64,000 nt of DNA from Pseudomonas sp. GV071 (GTDB lineage Bacteria; Pseudomonadota; Gammaproteobacteria; Pseudomonadales; Pseudomonadaceae). Below are positions 10,261 through 20,118 of the stretch, piece after piece (the first letter of the stretch is position 1; each line of letters opens with the position of its first letter). The notes under the pieces were generated by a model, which saw only the letters and a list, made by a program, of their open reading frames with translations, ran no database searches and had not been told where the DNA came from. Location: positions 124,001 through 188,000 of the forward strand of contig NZ_QAOJ01000004.1 in NCBI RefSeq assembly GCF_003050835.1, written 5' to 3'. Position numbers and translations under genes: made by a program.

Positions 10261-10461
10261 TCAGTCGGCTTCTTCGATCCAGGCCGCCTGAATGGCCTCC
10301 AACACCTTCTCACCACCACGTTGCGGATCGTCGCTGAACTCCGGCAGGGCAATCACCCAACGCTGCAGGTCAACGAAATTTACGTAGCGCGGGTCTACGT
10401 CAGGTTTGCTGTCTGCCAGTTGAATGGCGATTTCCAGTACATCAGTCCACTTCAGACTCAT
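10261..10461 (-). CDS. iscX: Fe-S cluster assembly protein IscX
   Basis: IscX (YfhJ) is a small acidic protein that binds IscS and modulates iron-dependent cluster assembly. The 66-aa sequence (MSLKWTDVLEIAIQLAD, DPRYVNFVDLQRWV, IQAAWIEEAD) matches the family over its whole length. It is the last gene of the isc operon, 14 bases after fdx. Confidence 0.95.
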   Translation of the reverse strand: MSLKWTDVLEIAIQLADSKPDVDPRYVNFVDLQRWVIALPEFSDDPQRGGEKVLEAIQAAWIEEAD

Positions 10462-10475
10462 GTCAGTTCCTTGAA

Positions 10476-10817
10476 TCAGTGCGGCGCTTCGGCGGCGTGG
10501 TTAAGCGAATATTTCGGGATTTCGACGGTGATGTCTTCGGTGCCGACAATCGCCTGACACGCCAGACGTGACTGCGCCTCCAAACCCCAGGCGCGATCGA
10601 GGAAGTCTTCTTCCAGCTCGTCGGCCTCTTCCAGCGAATCAAACCCCTCACGCACGATGCAGTGGCAGGTAGTGCAAGCGCACACACCACCGCAGGCACT
10701 CTCCATCTCGATATGGTGCTCATGCGCCAAATCGAGAATCGACGTGCCGGGCTCAGCCTCTACGACCATGCCGTCCGGACAGAACTTCGGGTGGGGCAGA
10801 AAAATCACCTGCGGCAT
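10476..10817 (-). CDS. fdx: ISC-system [2Fe-2S] ferredoxin
   Basis: Fdx supplies electrons for cluster assembly on IscU. The adrenodoxin-type ligands are Cys42, Cys48, Cys51 and Cys87 (ACGGVCACTTCHC and RLACQAIV), exactly the family spacing; Cys46 and Cys53 are extra non-ligand cysteines in the same loop. Length 113 aa. Its start overlaps the hscA stop by one base (TGATG), indicating translational coupling. Confidence 0.97.
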   Translation of the reverse strand: MPQVIFLPHPKFCPDGMVVEAEPGTSILDLAHEHHIEMESACGGVCACTTCHCIVREGFDSLEEADELEEDFLDRAWGLEAQSRLACQAIVGTEDITVEIPKYSLNHAAEAPH

Positions 10818-12682
10818 CAGATATCCTCGATTTCATTCAGATTGCGCCCCGCCAACGCGGCTTTCACCGTCGAGTCCAGGCGGCGGGCAGCAAAAGCATC
10901 GGTCACTTGCGACAGACGCTTGGTCTGCTGCTCGATGGCATAACCATCAGTACCTTTCATCAATTCGGTCAGTTCCTGCACCTGCAGGTCGATCACCAGG
11001 CGCTCTTCGGCGTCGAGCAAACGCTCGCCATCAACCAGCAACGCTGCCTGCACCGCCTCGATCAGGCGCTCGGCATCCACCTGCTGCTCACGCAACACGC
11101 GGGCAACCTTGTCGTCACCGGCGTTCTGGAACGAGTCCTGGAGCATGCGGGCGATTTCGCCGTCAGTCAGGCCGTAAGACGGCTTCACCTGGATGCTCGC
11201 CTCCACACCAGAAGCCAGCTCACGTGCGGCAACACTGAGCAGACCATCGGCATCCACCTGGAAGGTCACGCGAATTTTCGCCGCGCCCGCCACCATCGCC
11301 GGAATGCCGCGCAATTCGAAGCGCGCCAGGGAGCGGCAGTCGCTAATCAGCTCGCGCTCGCCCTGTAGCACATGAATCATCATGGCCGACTGGCCGTCTT
11401 TGTAGGTGGTGAAGTCTTGCGCGCGCGCCACCGGAATCGTGGTGTTACGCGGGATTACCTTCTCCATCAGGCCACCCATGGTTTCCAGCCCCAGGGACAG
11501 CGGAATCACGTCGAGCAGCAACAGTTCTTCGCCATCGCGCTTGTTGCCAGCCAGCGTGTCGGCCTGGATCGCGGCACCGATGGCCACCACTTGATCCGGA
11601 TCGATATCGGTCAGCGGCTGGCGGGCAAACAGCTCGCCCACCGCGGCGCGTACACGCGGCACGCGGGTCGAACCGCCGACCATCACCACAGCTTCAACTT
11701 CTTCGATCTCGATGCCGGCGTCGCGCACAGCGCGGCGGCAGGATTTCAGGCTGCGTTGCAGCATCGGTTCGATCAGGCTATCGAAATGGGCGCGGGTCAG
11801 TTCACCGCGCCACTCGCCGTAGCTGACAGCGACGGCATCAGCGTTGGTCAGCGCTTCTTTCGCCGCGCAGGCGGCCTGCAACAGACTGCGCTGCTCGCCC
11901 GGGGCGATATCAGCGGAGATACCGGCTTGCTCAACGATCCAGCCGGCAATCGCGTGATCGAAATCATCACCGCCGAGGGCGCTATCACCGCCGGTGGCCA
12001 GCACTTCGAAGACGCCGCCAGTCAGACGCAGAATCGAGATATCGAAGGTACCGCCGCCCAGGTCATAAATGGCGACGACGCCTTCGGCTTTCTGATCGAG
12101 ACCGTAGGCCACCGCTGCGGCCGTGGGCTCATTGAGCAGGCGCAGCACGTTAAGACCAGCCAAGCGGGCGGCGTCTTTGGTGGCCTGGCGCTGCGAGTCG
12201 TCGAAATACGCCGGAACAGTAATGACCGCTCCGACCAGCTCGCCACCCAGAGTCGCTTCGGCGCGCAAACGCAAGACTTTGAGAATATCGGCCGACACTT
12301 CCACCGGGCTTTTCGGCCCCTGGACGGTGTCGATAAAAGGCATGTGAGATTCACCGCCAACGAAGCGGTAGGGCAACTGCTCGCCCAACTGCTTGACGTC
12401 CGCCAGGCCACGACCCATAAGGCGTTTGACCGACAACACGGTGTTAAAAGGATCACTGGCAGCAGCCGCTTTCGCCGACTGGCCGACCTCGACGCGATCA
12501 CCGTGATAACGCACGGCGGACGGCAAGATGACCTCGCCATCGGCATCGGCCAGCGGCGCCGAAATGCCACTGCGCAGAGCGGCTACCAGCGAGTTGGTGG
12601 TGCCCAGGTCGATACCAACAGCCAGGCGGCGTTGGTGCGGTTGCGGGCTTTGCCCGGGTTCAGCGATCTGCAGTAATGCCAT
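10817..12682 (-). CDS. hscA: Fe-S protein assembly Hsp70 chaperone HscA
   Basis: HscA is the specialised DnaK-type ATPase that, with HscB, drives cluster transfer from IscU. The 621-aa protein has the Hsp70 nucleotide-binding domain ([59 protein letters not shown]) and the substrate-binding domain ([14 protein letters not shown]). It binds the LPPVK motif, which is intact in the IscU encoded here at residues 99-103. It lies between hscB and fdx. Confidence 0.97.
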   Translation of the reverse strand: MALLQIAEPGQSPQPHQRRLAVGIDLGTTNSLVAALRSGISAPLADADGEVILPSAVRYHGDRVEVGQSAKAAAASDPFNTVLSVKRLMGRGLADVKQLGEQLPYRFVGGESHMPFIDTVQGPKSPVEVSADILKVLRLRAEATLGGELVGAVITVPAYFDDSQRQATKDAARLAGLNVLRLLNEPTAAAVAYGLDQKAEGVVAIYDLGGGTFDISILRLTGGVFEVLATGGDSALGGDDFDHAIAGWIVEQAGISADIAPGEQRSLLQAACAAKEALTNADAVAVSYGEWRGELTRAHFDSLIEPMLQRSLKSCRRAVRDAGIEIEEVEAVVMVGGSTRVPRVRAAVGELFARQPLTDIDPDQVVAIGAAIQADTLAGNKRDGEELLLLDVIPLSLGLETMGGLMEKVIPRNTTIPVARAQDFTTYKDGQSAMMIHVLQGERELISDCRSLARFELRGIPAMVAGAAKIRVTFQVDADGLLSVAARELASGVEASIQVKPSYGLTDGEIARMLQDSFQNAGDDKVARVLREQQVDAERLIEAVQAALLVDGERLLDAEERLVIDLQVQELTELMKGTDGYAIEQQTKRLSQVTDAFAARRLDSTVKAALAGRNLNEIEDI

Positions 12683-12724
12683 GCTTGTCTGCGCATCAGG
12701 CGCGCCGCTGGAGCGGCGCGGAAG

Positions 12725-13246
12725 TTAATCGTCGAGGCGCTCTTCCAGCTGGCGCACTTCGTAGCTGAGCTTGTCGAGGAACTGCATGCGACGAACCAGG
12801 CGCTCGGCCTCTTCATGGCGTGCAGTCACATCCCAACAGGCTGCGAAACTGTCATTGAGCTCGTCCTGAGCCACCTTCAGGCGTCGCTTGAAGGTGGCGA
12901 CACCGGCCAGATCGGCGCTGTCCTGCAGGTCTTCCAGCTCCTCGCGCCACTGCATTTGCTGCATCAGGAACTCGGGATCCTGCACCGTGACTTCGAGCGG
13001 CAACTCATGGCCACGCAACCCGAGCAGATAACGCGCCCGCTTGGGTGCGCTTTTCAACGTCTGGTAGGCCTCGTTGAGGCTCGCGGAATGCTCCAGCGCC
13101 AGACGCTGCTCGCGCTCGGAGGCGTCGGCAAAACGGTCAGGGTGCACGGTCCGCGCGAGCTCGCGGTAGCGCACCGCCAACTGCTCAAGATCCAGGCGGA
13201 AACTGGGTTGCAGCTCAAATAACGCAAAGTGACAAGGGGTACCCAC
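12725..13246 (-). CDS. hscB: Co-chaperone HscB (J-protein of the ISC system)
   Basis: HscB recruits IscU to HscA. I start it at GTG 13246 ([16 protein letters not shown]), eight bases after iscA and preceded by GAGG; the longer frame from 13285 would overlap iscA. The J-domain HPD motif is at residues 35-37 (TVHPDRFAD), followed by the C-terminal three-helix IscU-binding domain ([14 protein letters not shown]). Length 173 aa is standard. Confidence 0.95.
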   Translation of the reverse strand: MGTPCHFALFELQPSFRLDLEQLAVRYRELARTVHPDRFADASEREQRLALEHSASLNEAYQTLKSAPKRARYLLGLRGHELPLEVTVQDPEFLMQQMQWREELEDLQDSADLAGVATFKRRLKVAQDELNDSFAACWDVTARHEEAERLVRRMQFLDKLSYEVRQLEERLDD

Positions 13247-13254
13247 AGCCAGCC

Positions 13255-13578
13255 TCAGATGTTGAAGCTCTCGCCGCAGCCACATTCACCGCGCACGTTA
13301 GGGTTGTTGAACTTGAAGCCTTCGTTCAAACCTTCTTTGACAAAGTCCAGCTCAGTGCCGTCGAGGTACACCAGGCTTTTCGGGTCGATGATCACTTTCA
13401 CGCCGTGACTTTCAAACACTTCGTCTTCGCTTTGCGCTTCGTCGACAAACTCCAGGACATAGGCCAGGCCGGAGCAACCAGTGGTGCGAACACCCAGGCG
13501 AATACCGTCACCTTTGCCACGCCCGTCGAGGGAACGGCGTACGTGTTGGGCCGCCGCTTCGGTCATGCTGATAGCCAT
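13255..13578 (-). CDS. iscA: A-type Fe-S carrier IscA
   Basis: IscA is an A-type scaffold/carrier that delivers clusters or iron to apo-proteins. The three conserved ligands are Cys35 (TTGCSG), Cys99 and Cys101 (ECGCGES). Length 107 aa from ATG 13578. Lies between iscU (30-base gap) and hscB. Confidence 0.97.
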   Translation of the reverse strand: MAISMTEAAAQHVRRSLDGRGKGDGIRLGVRTTGCSGLAYVLEFVDEAQSEDEVFESHGVKVIIDPKSLVYLDGTELDFVKEGLNEGFKFNNPNVRGECGCGESFNI

Positions 13579-13608
13579 GAGAACTCCTTAGTCGCAAACG
13601 ACTGCTGG

Positions 13609-13995
13609 TTAGAGCAGGCCTTTCTTCTGCTTGTAGTCGCGAACGGCCGCTTTGATGGCGTCTTCAGCGAGTACCGAGCAGTGAATTTTCACTGGCGGCA
13701 GGGCCAATTCTTCGGCCAGCTGGGTGTTCTTGATGGTTTCGGCTTCATCCAGGGTCTTGCCCTTCATCCACTCGGTGGCGAGGGAGCTGGAAGCAATAGC
13801 CGAACCGCAGCCATAGGTCTTGAACTTGGCATCTTCGATGACACCCTGATCGTTGACCTTGATCTGCAGACGCATCACGTCGCCGCACGCCGGTGCGCCG
13901 ACCATGCCGGTGCCGACGTCTGGGTCTTCCGCGTCCATCTTGCCGACGTTGCGCGGGTTCTCGTAGTGGTCGATGACCTTTTCGCTATAAGCCAT
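13609..13995 (-). CDS. iscU: Fe-S cluster scaffold IscU
   Basis: IscU is the scaffold on which new clusters are built from IscS-derived sulfur. Key residues are Cys37 (APACGDV), Cys63 (YGCGSAIASSS), His105 and Cys106 (KIHCSVLAEDA), and the HscA-recognition motif LPPVK at 99-103. Length 128 aa. The 47-base spacer from iscS and same orientation place it in the isc operon. Confidence 0.98.
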   Translation of the reverse strand: MAYSEKVIDHYENPRNVGKMDAEDPDVGTGMVGAPACGDVMRLQIKVNDQGVIEDAKFKTYGCGSAIASSSLATEWMKGKTLDEAETIKNTQLAEELALPPVKIHCSVLAEDAIKAAVRDYKQKKGLL

Positions 13996-14042
13996 GGTTA
14001 ATTCCTCAGAAACTCATCAGGTGCCGCTCTAGTGGCAGCTAC

Positions 14043-15257
14043 TTAGTGTGCCGCCCATTCCACCTTGGAAATGTCGACACCTTCTTTGAACATGTCCCAA
14101 AGCGGCGACAACTCGCGCAACTTGGTAACGGCCTCGCGCACTTTCGCGGCGGCGTAATCGACTTCCTCTTCGGTGGTGAAACGGCCGAAGGTGAAGCGGA
14201 TGGAACTGTGTGCCAGTTCGTCGTTGCGGCCCAGGGCGCGCAGGACGTACGAAGGCTCAAGGGAAGCCGAGGTGCAGGCCGAACCGGACGATACGGCCAG
14301 GTCCTTGAGCGCCATGATCAGCGACTCGCCTTCCACATAGTTGAAGCTCAGGTTCAGGTTGTGTGGAACGCGCGCGGTGCTGCTGCCGTTCACGTACAAC
14401 TCTTCCAGACCGTCAACCTGCTTGAAGAAACGCTCGCTCAGGGCCGCGATGCGCTGGTTTTCCTGGGCCATTTCTTCTTTGGCGATACGGAACGCTTCGC
14501 CCATGCCGACGATCTGGTGGGTCGCCAGGGTGCCCGAACGCATGCCGCGTTCGTGGCCACCACCGTGGGTCTGAGCTTCCAGACGTACACGTGGCTTACG
14601 GCTGACGTACAGCGCGCCGATGCCCTTAGGGCCATAGGTCTTGTGCGCCGAGAACGACATCAGGTCGACCTTCAGCTTGCTCAGGTCGATCTCGACCTTG
14701 CCGGTGGACTGTGCCGCATCGACATGGAACAACACACCGCGCGAGCGGGTCAGCTCGCCAATGGCCGCGATGTCATTGATCACGCCGATCTCGTTGTTGA
14801 CGTGCATGATCGACACCAGAATGGTGTCCTCGCGCAGAGCCGCTTCGATCATGGCCGGGGTGATCAGGCCATCTTCTTGCGGGTCGAGATAGGTCACTTC
14901 GAAACCTTCACGCTCCAGCTGGCGCGTGGTGTCGAGCACCGCTTTGTGCTCGATCTTCGAGGTGATGATGTGTTTGCCTTTGCTCTTGTAGAAGTGCGCG
15001 ACACCCTTGATAGCGAGGTTGTCGGACTCGGTGGCACCGGAGGTCCAGACGATTTCGCGCGGGTCAGCACCAACCAGCTCAGCCACCTGCCGGCGACCGT
15101 TCTCTACCGCTTCTTCGGCTTTCCAGCCAAAAACATGGGAGCGCGAGGCCGGGTTACCGAAGTTACCGTCGACCAGCAGGCATTCGCTCATTTTCTGCGC
15201 AACACGTGGATCGATCGGTGTTGTCGCGGAGTAATCGAGATAAATCGGCAATTTCAT
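14043..15257 (-). CDS. iscS: Cysteine desulfurase IscS
   Basis: IscS removes sulfur from cysteine and passes it as persulfide to IscU and to tRNA-thiolation partners. The 404-aa PLP enzyme shows the PLP lysine Lys206 ([10 protein letters not shown]) and the mobile active-site loop with Cys328 ([13 protein letters not shown]). It begins [16 protein letters not shown] at 15257, 45 bases after iscR. Confidence 0.98.
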   Translation of the reverse strand: MKLPIYLDYSATTPIDPRVAQKMSECLLVDGNFGNPASRSHVFGWKAEEAVENGRRQVAELVGADPREIVWTSGATESDNLAIKGVAHFYKSKGKHIITSKIEHKAVLDTTRQLEREGFEVTYLDPQEDGLITPAMIEAALREDTILVSIMHVNNEIGVINDIAAIGELTRSRGVLFHVDAAQSTGKVEIDLSKLKVDLMSFSAHKTYGPKGIGALYVSRKPRVRLEAQTHGGGHERGMRSGTLATHQIVGMGEAFRIAKEEMAQENQRIAALSERFFKQVDGLEELYVNGSSTARVPHNLNLSFNYVEGESLIMALKDLAVSSGSACTSASLEPSYVLRALGRNDELAHSSIRFTFGRFTTEEEVDYAAAKVREAVTKLRELSPLWDMFKEGVDISKVEWAAH

Positions 15258-15302
15258 TGATGTCTCCTAATCAGGTGTAGGCCAATCAGCCTGGCGCCCT
15301 AC

Positions 15303-15794
15303 TCAATCGATGGCGGACGCTTCAATTTTATCCATGCGAGGCGTTCTGCTTGAGCAGTGACGCTGATCCTGGCGTCTGGCGATGTCCTGCACCTCATGGC
15401 GGGTAACAAGGTCGGCCAAACTGATACCGCTAAGAAATTCGTGAATCTGCTGACTAAGGTCGGACCACAGGTGATGGGTCAGACAGGTGTCGCCATCGTG
15501 GCAACCGCTCAAGCCCTGGCAACGGGTGGCATCCACCGACTCATTGACCGCGTCGATCACCTGGACGACCTGAATGCCACGCATGTCACGCGACAACTGA
15601 TAACCGCCACCCGGACCGCGCACGCTGGACACCAGATTTCCGCGACGCAGCTTGGCGAATAATTGCTCGAGATAAGACAGGGAAATGCCCTGGCGCTCGG
15701 AAATATCCGCCAGAGAAACCGGACCATGCTGGGCATGAAGTGCCAAGTCGAGCATGGCGGTCACGGCGTAACGACCTTTGGTAGTCAATCGCAT
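15303..15794 (-). CDS. iscR: Fe-S-sensing Rrf2 regulator IscR
   Basis: IscR is an Rrf2-family winged-helix repressor whose [2Fe-2S] cluster reports cellular Fe-S status; the holo form represses the isc operon. The N-terminal HTH is normal ([20 protein letters not shown]) and the cluster ligands Cys92, Cys98, Cys104 and His107 are all present ([18 protein letters not shown]). Length 163 aa. It is first in the operon, with a matching binding site over its promoter. Confidence 0.97.
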   Translation of the reverse strand: MRLTTKGRYAVTAMLDLALHAQHGPVSLADISERQGISLSYLEQLFAKLRRGNLVSSVRGPGGGYQLSRDMRGIQVVQVIDAVNESVDATRCQGLSGCHDGDTCLTHHLWSDLSQQIHEFLSGISLADLVTRHEVQDIARRQDQRHCSSRTPRMDKIEASAID

Positions 15795-15827
15795 GGCTTG
15801 TACCGCGAGATCACTGAATATGCCGCA

Positions 15828-15860
15828 AGTATGCTATTCCCGAGTATTTAGGTCAACTAT
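15828..15860 (-). promoter_or_regulatory. isc operon promoter with IscR type-1 site
   Basis: On the minus strand a -35 box TTGACC (15851-15856) and a -10-like CATACT (15828-15833) are 17 bases apart, upstream of the iscR ATG. Overlapping the -35 and spacer, 15836-15860 closely follows the known 25-base type-1 IscR operator (ATAGTTGACC-N7-TCGGGAAT). This predicts cluster-dependent autorepression. Confidence 0.75.
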
Positions 15861-15913
15861 AAGACCGATTAAAACACTCGGGATTGCGCGGAATGAGGGG
15901 CGCGAATAATAGC

Positions 15914-15935
15914 AAAAAATGCGCTTTGGCGCGCA
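15914..15935 (-). terminator. cysE terminator
   Basis: Immediately after the cysE stop on the minus strand, TGCGC pairs with GCGCA around a six-base loop and is followed by six T. A typical intrinsic terminator separating cysE from iscR. Confidence 0.7.
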
Positions 15936-16715
15936 TCAGGCGGCCGGCTTGTCGTCCAGACCTTTGCAGACGTCGTCAAAGTCCTCGTCACGCAGTGCTG
16001 GCAGCTCTTGGGCACAGTAATCACTACCGAGGGCTTTCAACGCCGAGCACATCCCCTCCAGACGTCCGTCTACGGCTTGCAAATGGTCCAAGAGTTGACC
16101 GATGGCTTTGGCGATGGGGTCGGGCATGTCCTGGCTGACGCCGTAGGCATCGAAACCAAGCTTCTCGGCAATGGCCTGGCGCTTGGCTTCCACTTCATCA
16201 TCAGCCTTAACGATGATGCGACCCGGGATACCGACCACGGTAGCGCCGGCCGGCACTGCCTTGGTCACCACCGCATTGGAGCCAACTTTGGCGTTGGCGC
16301 CGACAGTGAACGGACCCAGCACCTTGGCACCCGCCCCCACCACCACACCGCTCTCCAGCGTGGGGTGACGCTTGCCCTTGTTCCAACTGGTACCGCCCAA
16401 GGTCACGCCCTGATACAGGGTGACGTCATCGCCGATCTCGGCGGTTTCGCCAATGACGATGCCCATGCCGTGATCGATAAAGAAGCGCTTACCGATTTTG
16501 GCGCCCGGATGAATCTCGATGCCTGTCAGCCAGCGACCGAAGTTCGAGACCATGCGCGCCAGCCATTTCCAGCCCGCCAGCCACAACCAGCCAGAGAGGC
16601 GATGCAGCCAGATGGCATGCAGCCCCGGATAGCACGTCAGGACTTCAAAAGCGTTACGCGCCGCCGGGTCACGATGGAATACGCTTTGAATGTCTTCTCT
16701 TACGCGCTCAAACAT
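15936..16715 (-). CDS. cysE: Serine O-acetyltransferase
   Basis: CysE acetylates serine with acetyl-CoA as the first step of cysteine synthesis, feeding the substrate of IscS next door. The protein has an N-terminal helical region ([20 protein letters not shown]) and a left-handed beta-helix built of hexapeptide repeats ([48 protein letters not shown]). I start at ATG 16715, which has GGAGAGG upstream; a GTG two codons earlier is also possible. Length 259 aa. It overlaps the trmJ end by eight bases. The C-terminal tail beyond the hexapeptide domain is fairly long. Confidence 0.96.
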   Translation of the reverse strand: MFERVREDIQSVFHRDPAARNAFEVLTCYPGLHAIWLHRLSGWLWLAGWKWLARMVSNFGRWLTGIEIHPGAKIGKRFFIDHGMGIVIGETAEIGDDVTLYQGVTLGGTSWNKGKRHPTLESGVVVGAGAKVLGPFTVGANAKVGSNAVVTKAVPAGATVVGIPGRIIVKADDEVEAKRQAIAEKLGFDAYGVSQDMPDPIAKAIGQLLDHLQAVDGRLEGMCSALKALGSDYCAQELPALRDEDFDDVCKGLDDKPAA

Positions 16716-17487
16716 CTTCACCTCTCCGCTTGTGGGGCTCTCCGCGAGCGGCCTTTTGAGTTTCGGTCAAAATGCCACGCAGAATATTCATTTCCGACTG
16801 ACTTACGGCGCTACGGGCAAACAGCCGACGCAGTCGCGACATCAGGTGCCGGGGGTTTTCCGGATCGAGAAAGCCGATTTGTACCAAGGTACTTTCCAGG
16901 TGCCCGTAAAACAGTTCCAACTCATCCATGGTCGACAGCTGTTCACTGCGCGGCGAGGCCACTTCGACCTTCTCGGCGCGCTTGCTCTGCCCCTGGCTTG
17001 CCAGCCAACCCATGCGCACCTCATACGCCAGCACTTGCACGGCGGCGGCGAGATTGAGCGAGCTGAAGTCCGGATCGGACGGGATATGCACATGGTAATG
17101 ACACCGCTGCAGCTCATCGTTGGTCAGGCCGGCGTATTCGCGGCCGAACACCAACGCCACCTCGCCGCCCTCGGCCGCCCGCTCTACCGCGTGCACGCCG
17201 CACTCGCGGGGGTCGAGCATCGGCCAGGGCATGCGCCGGTCGCGCGCGCTGGTGCCGAGCACCAGGGTGCAGCCAACCAACGCATCTTCGAGAGTGGCAA
17301 CCACTTGAGCGCTTTCCAGAATGCCATCGGCGCCAGAGGCGCGAGCGCTGGCTTCATGACTGGGAAAATCTTGCGGATCGACCAACACCAGGCGCGACAG
17401 CCCCATGTTTTTCATCGCCCGCGCGGCACCGCCGATGTTGCCGGGATGACTGGTATTGACCAAAACCACGCGGATATTTTCCAGCAA
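16708..17487 (-). CDS. trmJ: tRNA (cytidine/uridine-32-2'-O)-methyltransferase TrmJ
   Basis: TrmJ is a SPOUT-class enzyme that 2'-O-methylates position 32 of several tRNAs. The 259-aa protein begins [25 protein letters not shown], with the TrmH-type [13 protein letters not shown] motif, and later shows [17 protein letters not shown] and the [15 protein letters not shown] knot segment. It is co-oriented with and overlaps cysE, and is divergent from suhB. Confidence 0.96.
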   Translation of the reverse strand: MLENIRVVLVNTSHPGNIGGAARAMKNMGLSRLVLVDPQDFPSHEASARASGADGILESAQVVATLEDALVGCTLVLGTSARDRRMPWPMLDPRECGVHAVERAAEGGEVALVFGREYAGLTNDELQRCHYHVHIPSDPDFSSLNLAAAVQVLAYEVRMGWLASQGQSKRAEKVEVASPRSEQLSTMDELELFYGHLESTLVQIGFLDPENPRHLMSRLRRLFARSAVSQSEMNILRGILTETQKAARGEPHKRRGEDV

Positions 17488-17632
17488 GACAAGCGCTCAC
17501 ACAGACGATAAAGGGAGGCAAATCTTACAGAAGCACCCCAGCAAACACCATGCGCATGCCAGGCGGCTCTTCTTCATCTAAGGTTTTCTGATAGACTGCT
17601 CGGCTTTCTTTAACGACCCAGGTGACCCATCC

Positions 17633-18448
17633 ATGCAGCCAATGCTGAATATCGCGCTGCGCGCCGCCCGCAGCGCCAGTGAACTGATTTTCCGCTCCAT
17701 CGAGCGCCTGGATACCATCAAGGTCGATGAGAAGGACGCCAAGGACTACGTGTCCGAAGTCGACCGCGCTGCTGAAACCAGCATCATCACCGCCCTGCGC
17801 AAAGCCTACCCAACCCACGCCATCCTCGGCGAAGAAACCGGTCTGCACCCAGGTAGCGGCGACGGCGAAGACTACCTGTGGATCATCGACCCACTGGACG
17901 GCACCACCAACTTCCTGCGTGGCATCCCGCATTTCGCGGTGAGCATTGCCTGCAAATACCGCGGCCGCCTTGAGCACGCCGTGGTACTCGACCCGGTTCG
18001 CCAAGAAGAATTCACCGCCAGCCGTGGCCGTGGCGCCCAACTGAACGGCCGTCGCCTGCGCGTCAGCGGCCGCACCAGCCTGGAAGGCGCCCTACTGGGC
18101 ACCGGCTTCCCGTTCCGTGACGACCAGATGGACGGCCTCGATAACTACCTAGGCATGTTCCGCAGCCTGGTTGGCCAGACCGCAGGCATCCGCCGCGCCG
18201 GCGCTGCCAGCCTGGACCTGGCTTACGTCGCTGCCGGCCGTTTCGATGCGTTCTGGGAAGCGGGCCTGTCGGAGTGGGATATGGCTGCTGGCGTACTGCT
18301 GATTCAAGAAGCAGGCGGCCTGGTCAGCGACTTCACCGGCGGTCACGAATTCCTGGAAAAAGGTCACGTGGTTGCCGGCAACACCAAATGCTTCAAGGCT
18401 GTACTCACCGCGATCCAGCCGCACCTGTCGGCTCAGCAAAAACGCTAA
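17633..18448 (+). CDS. suhB: Inositol monophosphatase family protein SuhB
   Basis: SuhB is an inositol-1-monophosphatase-fold protein that also acts as a transcription antitermination factor for rRNA operons; in P. aeruginosa it affects virulence gene control. Metal/substrate motifs are present: GEETG, WIIDPLDGTTNF and SEWDMAAG. Length 271 aa. It is transcribed alone, divergent from trmJ, and followed by a strong terminator. A TAGACT element about 40 bases upstream of the ATG could be the -10 box. Confidence 0.96.
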   Translation: MQPMLNIALRAARSASELIFRSIERLDTIKVDEKDAKDYVSEVDRAAETSIITALRKAYPTHAILGEETGLHPGSGDGEDYLWIIDPLDGTTNFLRGIPHFAVSIACKYRGRLEHAVVLDPVRQEEFTASRGRGAQLNGRRLRVSGRTSLEGALLGTGFPFRDDQMDGLDNYLGMFRSLVGQTAGIRRAGAASLDLAYVAAGRFDAFWEAGLSEWDMAAGVLLIQEAGGLVSDFTGGHEFLEKGHVVAGNTKCFKAVLTAIQPHLSAQQKR

Positions 18449-18462
18449 GTTTTTCAGGAATA

Positions 18463-18490
18463 AAAAAAGCGCCCCAAGGGGCGCTTTTTT
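18463..18490. terminator. Bidirectional terminator between suhB and the glycine-zipper gene
   Basis: A perfect palindrome with arms AAAAAAGCGCCCC and GGGGCGCTTTTTT. It ends suhB on the plus strand and the convergent gene on the minus strand. Confidence 0.9.
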
Positions 18491-18499
18491 ATGGCTGGG

Positions 18500-19051
18500 T
18501 TATTGAGCCGGCTGGTTCTGACCGAGGATCAACTGACCGGTCTTCTCATCCACCGGAATCTGGCTGCCCGGATCACGGTCCATCCGCACCTGGCCAACCT
18601 TGTCTTTCAATTGGTACTTCACGTTGTAGCCGACCAGCTTGTCGCTGGTGTCGGTGACCGTGTTGCACTTGGTTTCGGTGGTGGTGTAGGTGTCATTTTC
18701 CTGCATGTTTTCCTGCACCTTGTTGCCGGCGTAACCGCCGCCAACTGCACCGGCCACGGTGGCGATTTTCTTGCCGTTACCGCCGCCTACCTGGTTGCCG
18801 AGCAGGCCACCGGCCACAGCGCCCAGCACGCTACCTACGATCTGATGTTGGTCTTTGACCGGCTTTTGCCGGGTCACGGTGACATCTTTGCAAACCTGCC
18901 GCGGAGTCTTGATGGTTTCGTTAATCGGCTCTACCGCGAGTACTTGTGCGTACTCCGGGCCACCGCCCACCAAGCTGTAAGTTGCAACAGCACCTCCGGC
19001 GGTAACACCTACCGCGCCCAGCACCGCACCAACTAGCATCGACTTGTTCAC
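18500..19051 (-). CDS. Glycine-zipper 2TM domain envelope protein
   Basis: A small membrane/envelope protein of the SlyB/YMGG type; the exact role is unknown. An N-terminal hydrophobic segment (SMLVGAVLGAVGVTAGGAVATYSL) is followed by the glycine-zipper pair at about residues 72-111 (VGSVLGAVAGGLLGNQVGGG, VAGAVGGGYAGNK) and a C-terminal domain containing Cys121-type cysteines and a predicted beta-rich region. The start is GTG 19051, with a perfect AGGAGG six bases upstream. It is alone between two terminators. Confidence 0.88.
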   Translation of the reverse strand: MNKSMLVGAVLGAVGVTAGGAVATYSLVGGGPEYAQVLAVEPINETIKTPRQVCKDVTVTRQKPVKDQHQIVGSVLGAVAGGLLGNQVGGGNGKKIATVAGAVGGGYAGNKVQENMQENDTYTTTETKCNTVTDTSDKLVGYNVKYQLKDKVGQVRMDRDPGSQIPVDEKTGQLILGQNQPAQ

Positions 19052-19141
19052 TTGAAACCTCCTGGTTGACACAGAAGCGCCGTAGCGCCTTTCTCCTAGC
19101 CTTGGAGTCCATTTCCTACAACCAGTTCAAAACAACCGACC

Positions 19142-19178
19142 AAAAAAAACCGCGGTACACGCCAAGCGCGACCGCGGT
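19142..19178 (-). terminator. secDF operon terminator
   Basis: Two copies of the self-complementary ACCGCGGT (19149-19156 and 19171-19178) form a stem; on the minus strand eight T follow. It lies just downstream of secF. Confidence 0.75.
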
Positions 19179-19197
19179 CACAGTGTAGCCAGTAAGC

Positions 19198-20109
19198 TTA
19201 TGGACGCTCGTCCACCGCCTCAGTCGTGGCTGGCGGGATCAGGTCTTCCACATTCAGGTTGAGCCAGATCAGCACCACGTTGGCGATGTAGATCGACGAG
19301 TAGGTACCCGCCAACACGCCGATGAACAGGGTGATAGAGAAGCCGTACAGGTTGTCGCCACCCCAGAACAGCAGCGCCGCAATCGCCAGCAAGGTCGAGA
19401 TCGACGTCGCCATGGTCCGCAGCAGGGTCTGGGTGGTGGAGATATCGATGTTCTCGATCAGCGTGGCTTTACGCAGTACACGGAAGTTTTCCCGTACACG
19501 GTCGAAGACCACGATGGTGTCGTTGAGCGAGTAGCCGATGATCGCCAGTACCGCTGCCAGCACCGTCAGGTCGAAGGTGATCTGGAAGTAGGAAATCACC
19601 CCTACCGCCACGATCACGTCGTGAATCAGGGAAACAATGGCGCCGACCGCGAACTTCCACTGAAAGCGGAAAGCCAGGTACAGCATGATGCCGCCCAAGG
19701 CCAGCAACATGCCCAGGCCGCCTTGGTCGCGCAGCTCTTCACCCACTTGCGGACCAACGAACTCAACGCGTTTCACGGTAGCCGGGTTATCGGCATCCAC
19801 TTTACGCAGCGCATCAGCCACACGGCTGCCCAGTTGCGGGTCATCGCCAGGCATGCGCACCAGCAATTCGTTGGTGGCACCAAAGCTCTGCACTACAGCA
19901 TCGGCAAAACCGGCTTTCTGCAGCTCTTCACGCACCTGCATGAGGTTCGCGTCGCGCTCATAGGTCAGCTCGATCAGCGTACCGCCAGTGAAGTCCAAGC
20001 CGTAGTTGAGGCCTTTGTGGAACATGCTGAACAGCGCGATGGCGGTGAGCAGCAGGGTGAAGCCGAACGCAACGTTGCGCACGGCCATAAACTTAATCGT
20101 ACGTTTCAT
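19198..20109 (-). CDS. secF: Protein translocase subunit SecF
   Basis: SecF works with SecD to pull exported proteins through SecYEG using the proton motive force. The 303-aa protein begins MKRTIKFMAVRNVAFGFTLLL and has six membrane segments, with the periplasmic domain after TM1 (NYGLDFTGGTLIELTYE) and the conserved SLNDTIVVFDRVREN in the TM4-5 region. It starts nine bases after secD. Confidence 0.97.
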   Translation of the reverse strand: MKRTIKFMAVRNVAFGFTLLLTAIALFSMFHKGLNYGLDFTGGTLIELTYERDANLMQVREELQKAGFADAVVQSFGATNELLVRMPGDDPQLGSRVADALRKVDADNPATVKRVEFVGPQVGEELRDQGGLGMLLALGGIMLYLAFRFQWKFAVGAIVSLIHDVIVAVGVISYFQITFDLTVLAAVLAIIGYSLNDTIVVFDRVRENFRVLRKATLIENIDISTTQTLLRTMATSISTLLAIAALLFWGGDNLYGFSITLFIGVLAGTYSSIYIANVVLIWLNLNVEDLIPPATTEAVDERP

Positions 20110-20118
20110 AGCAGCCCC

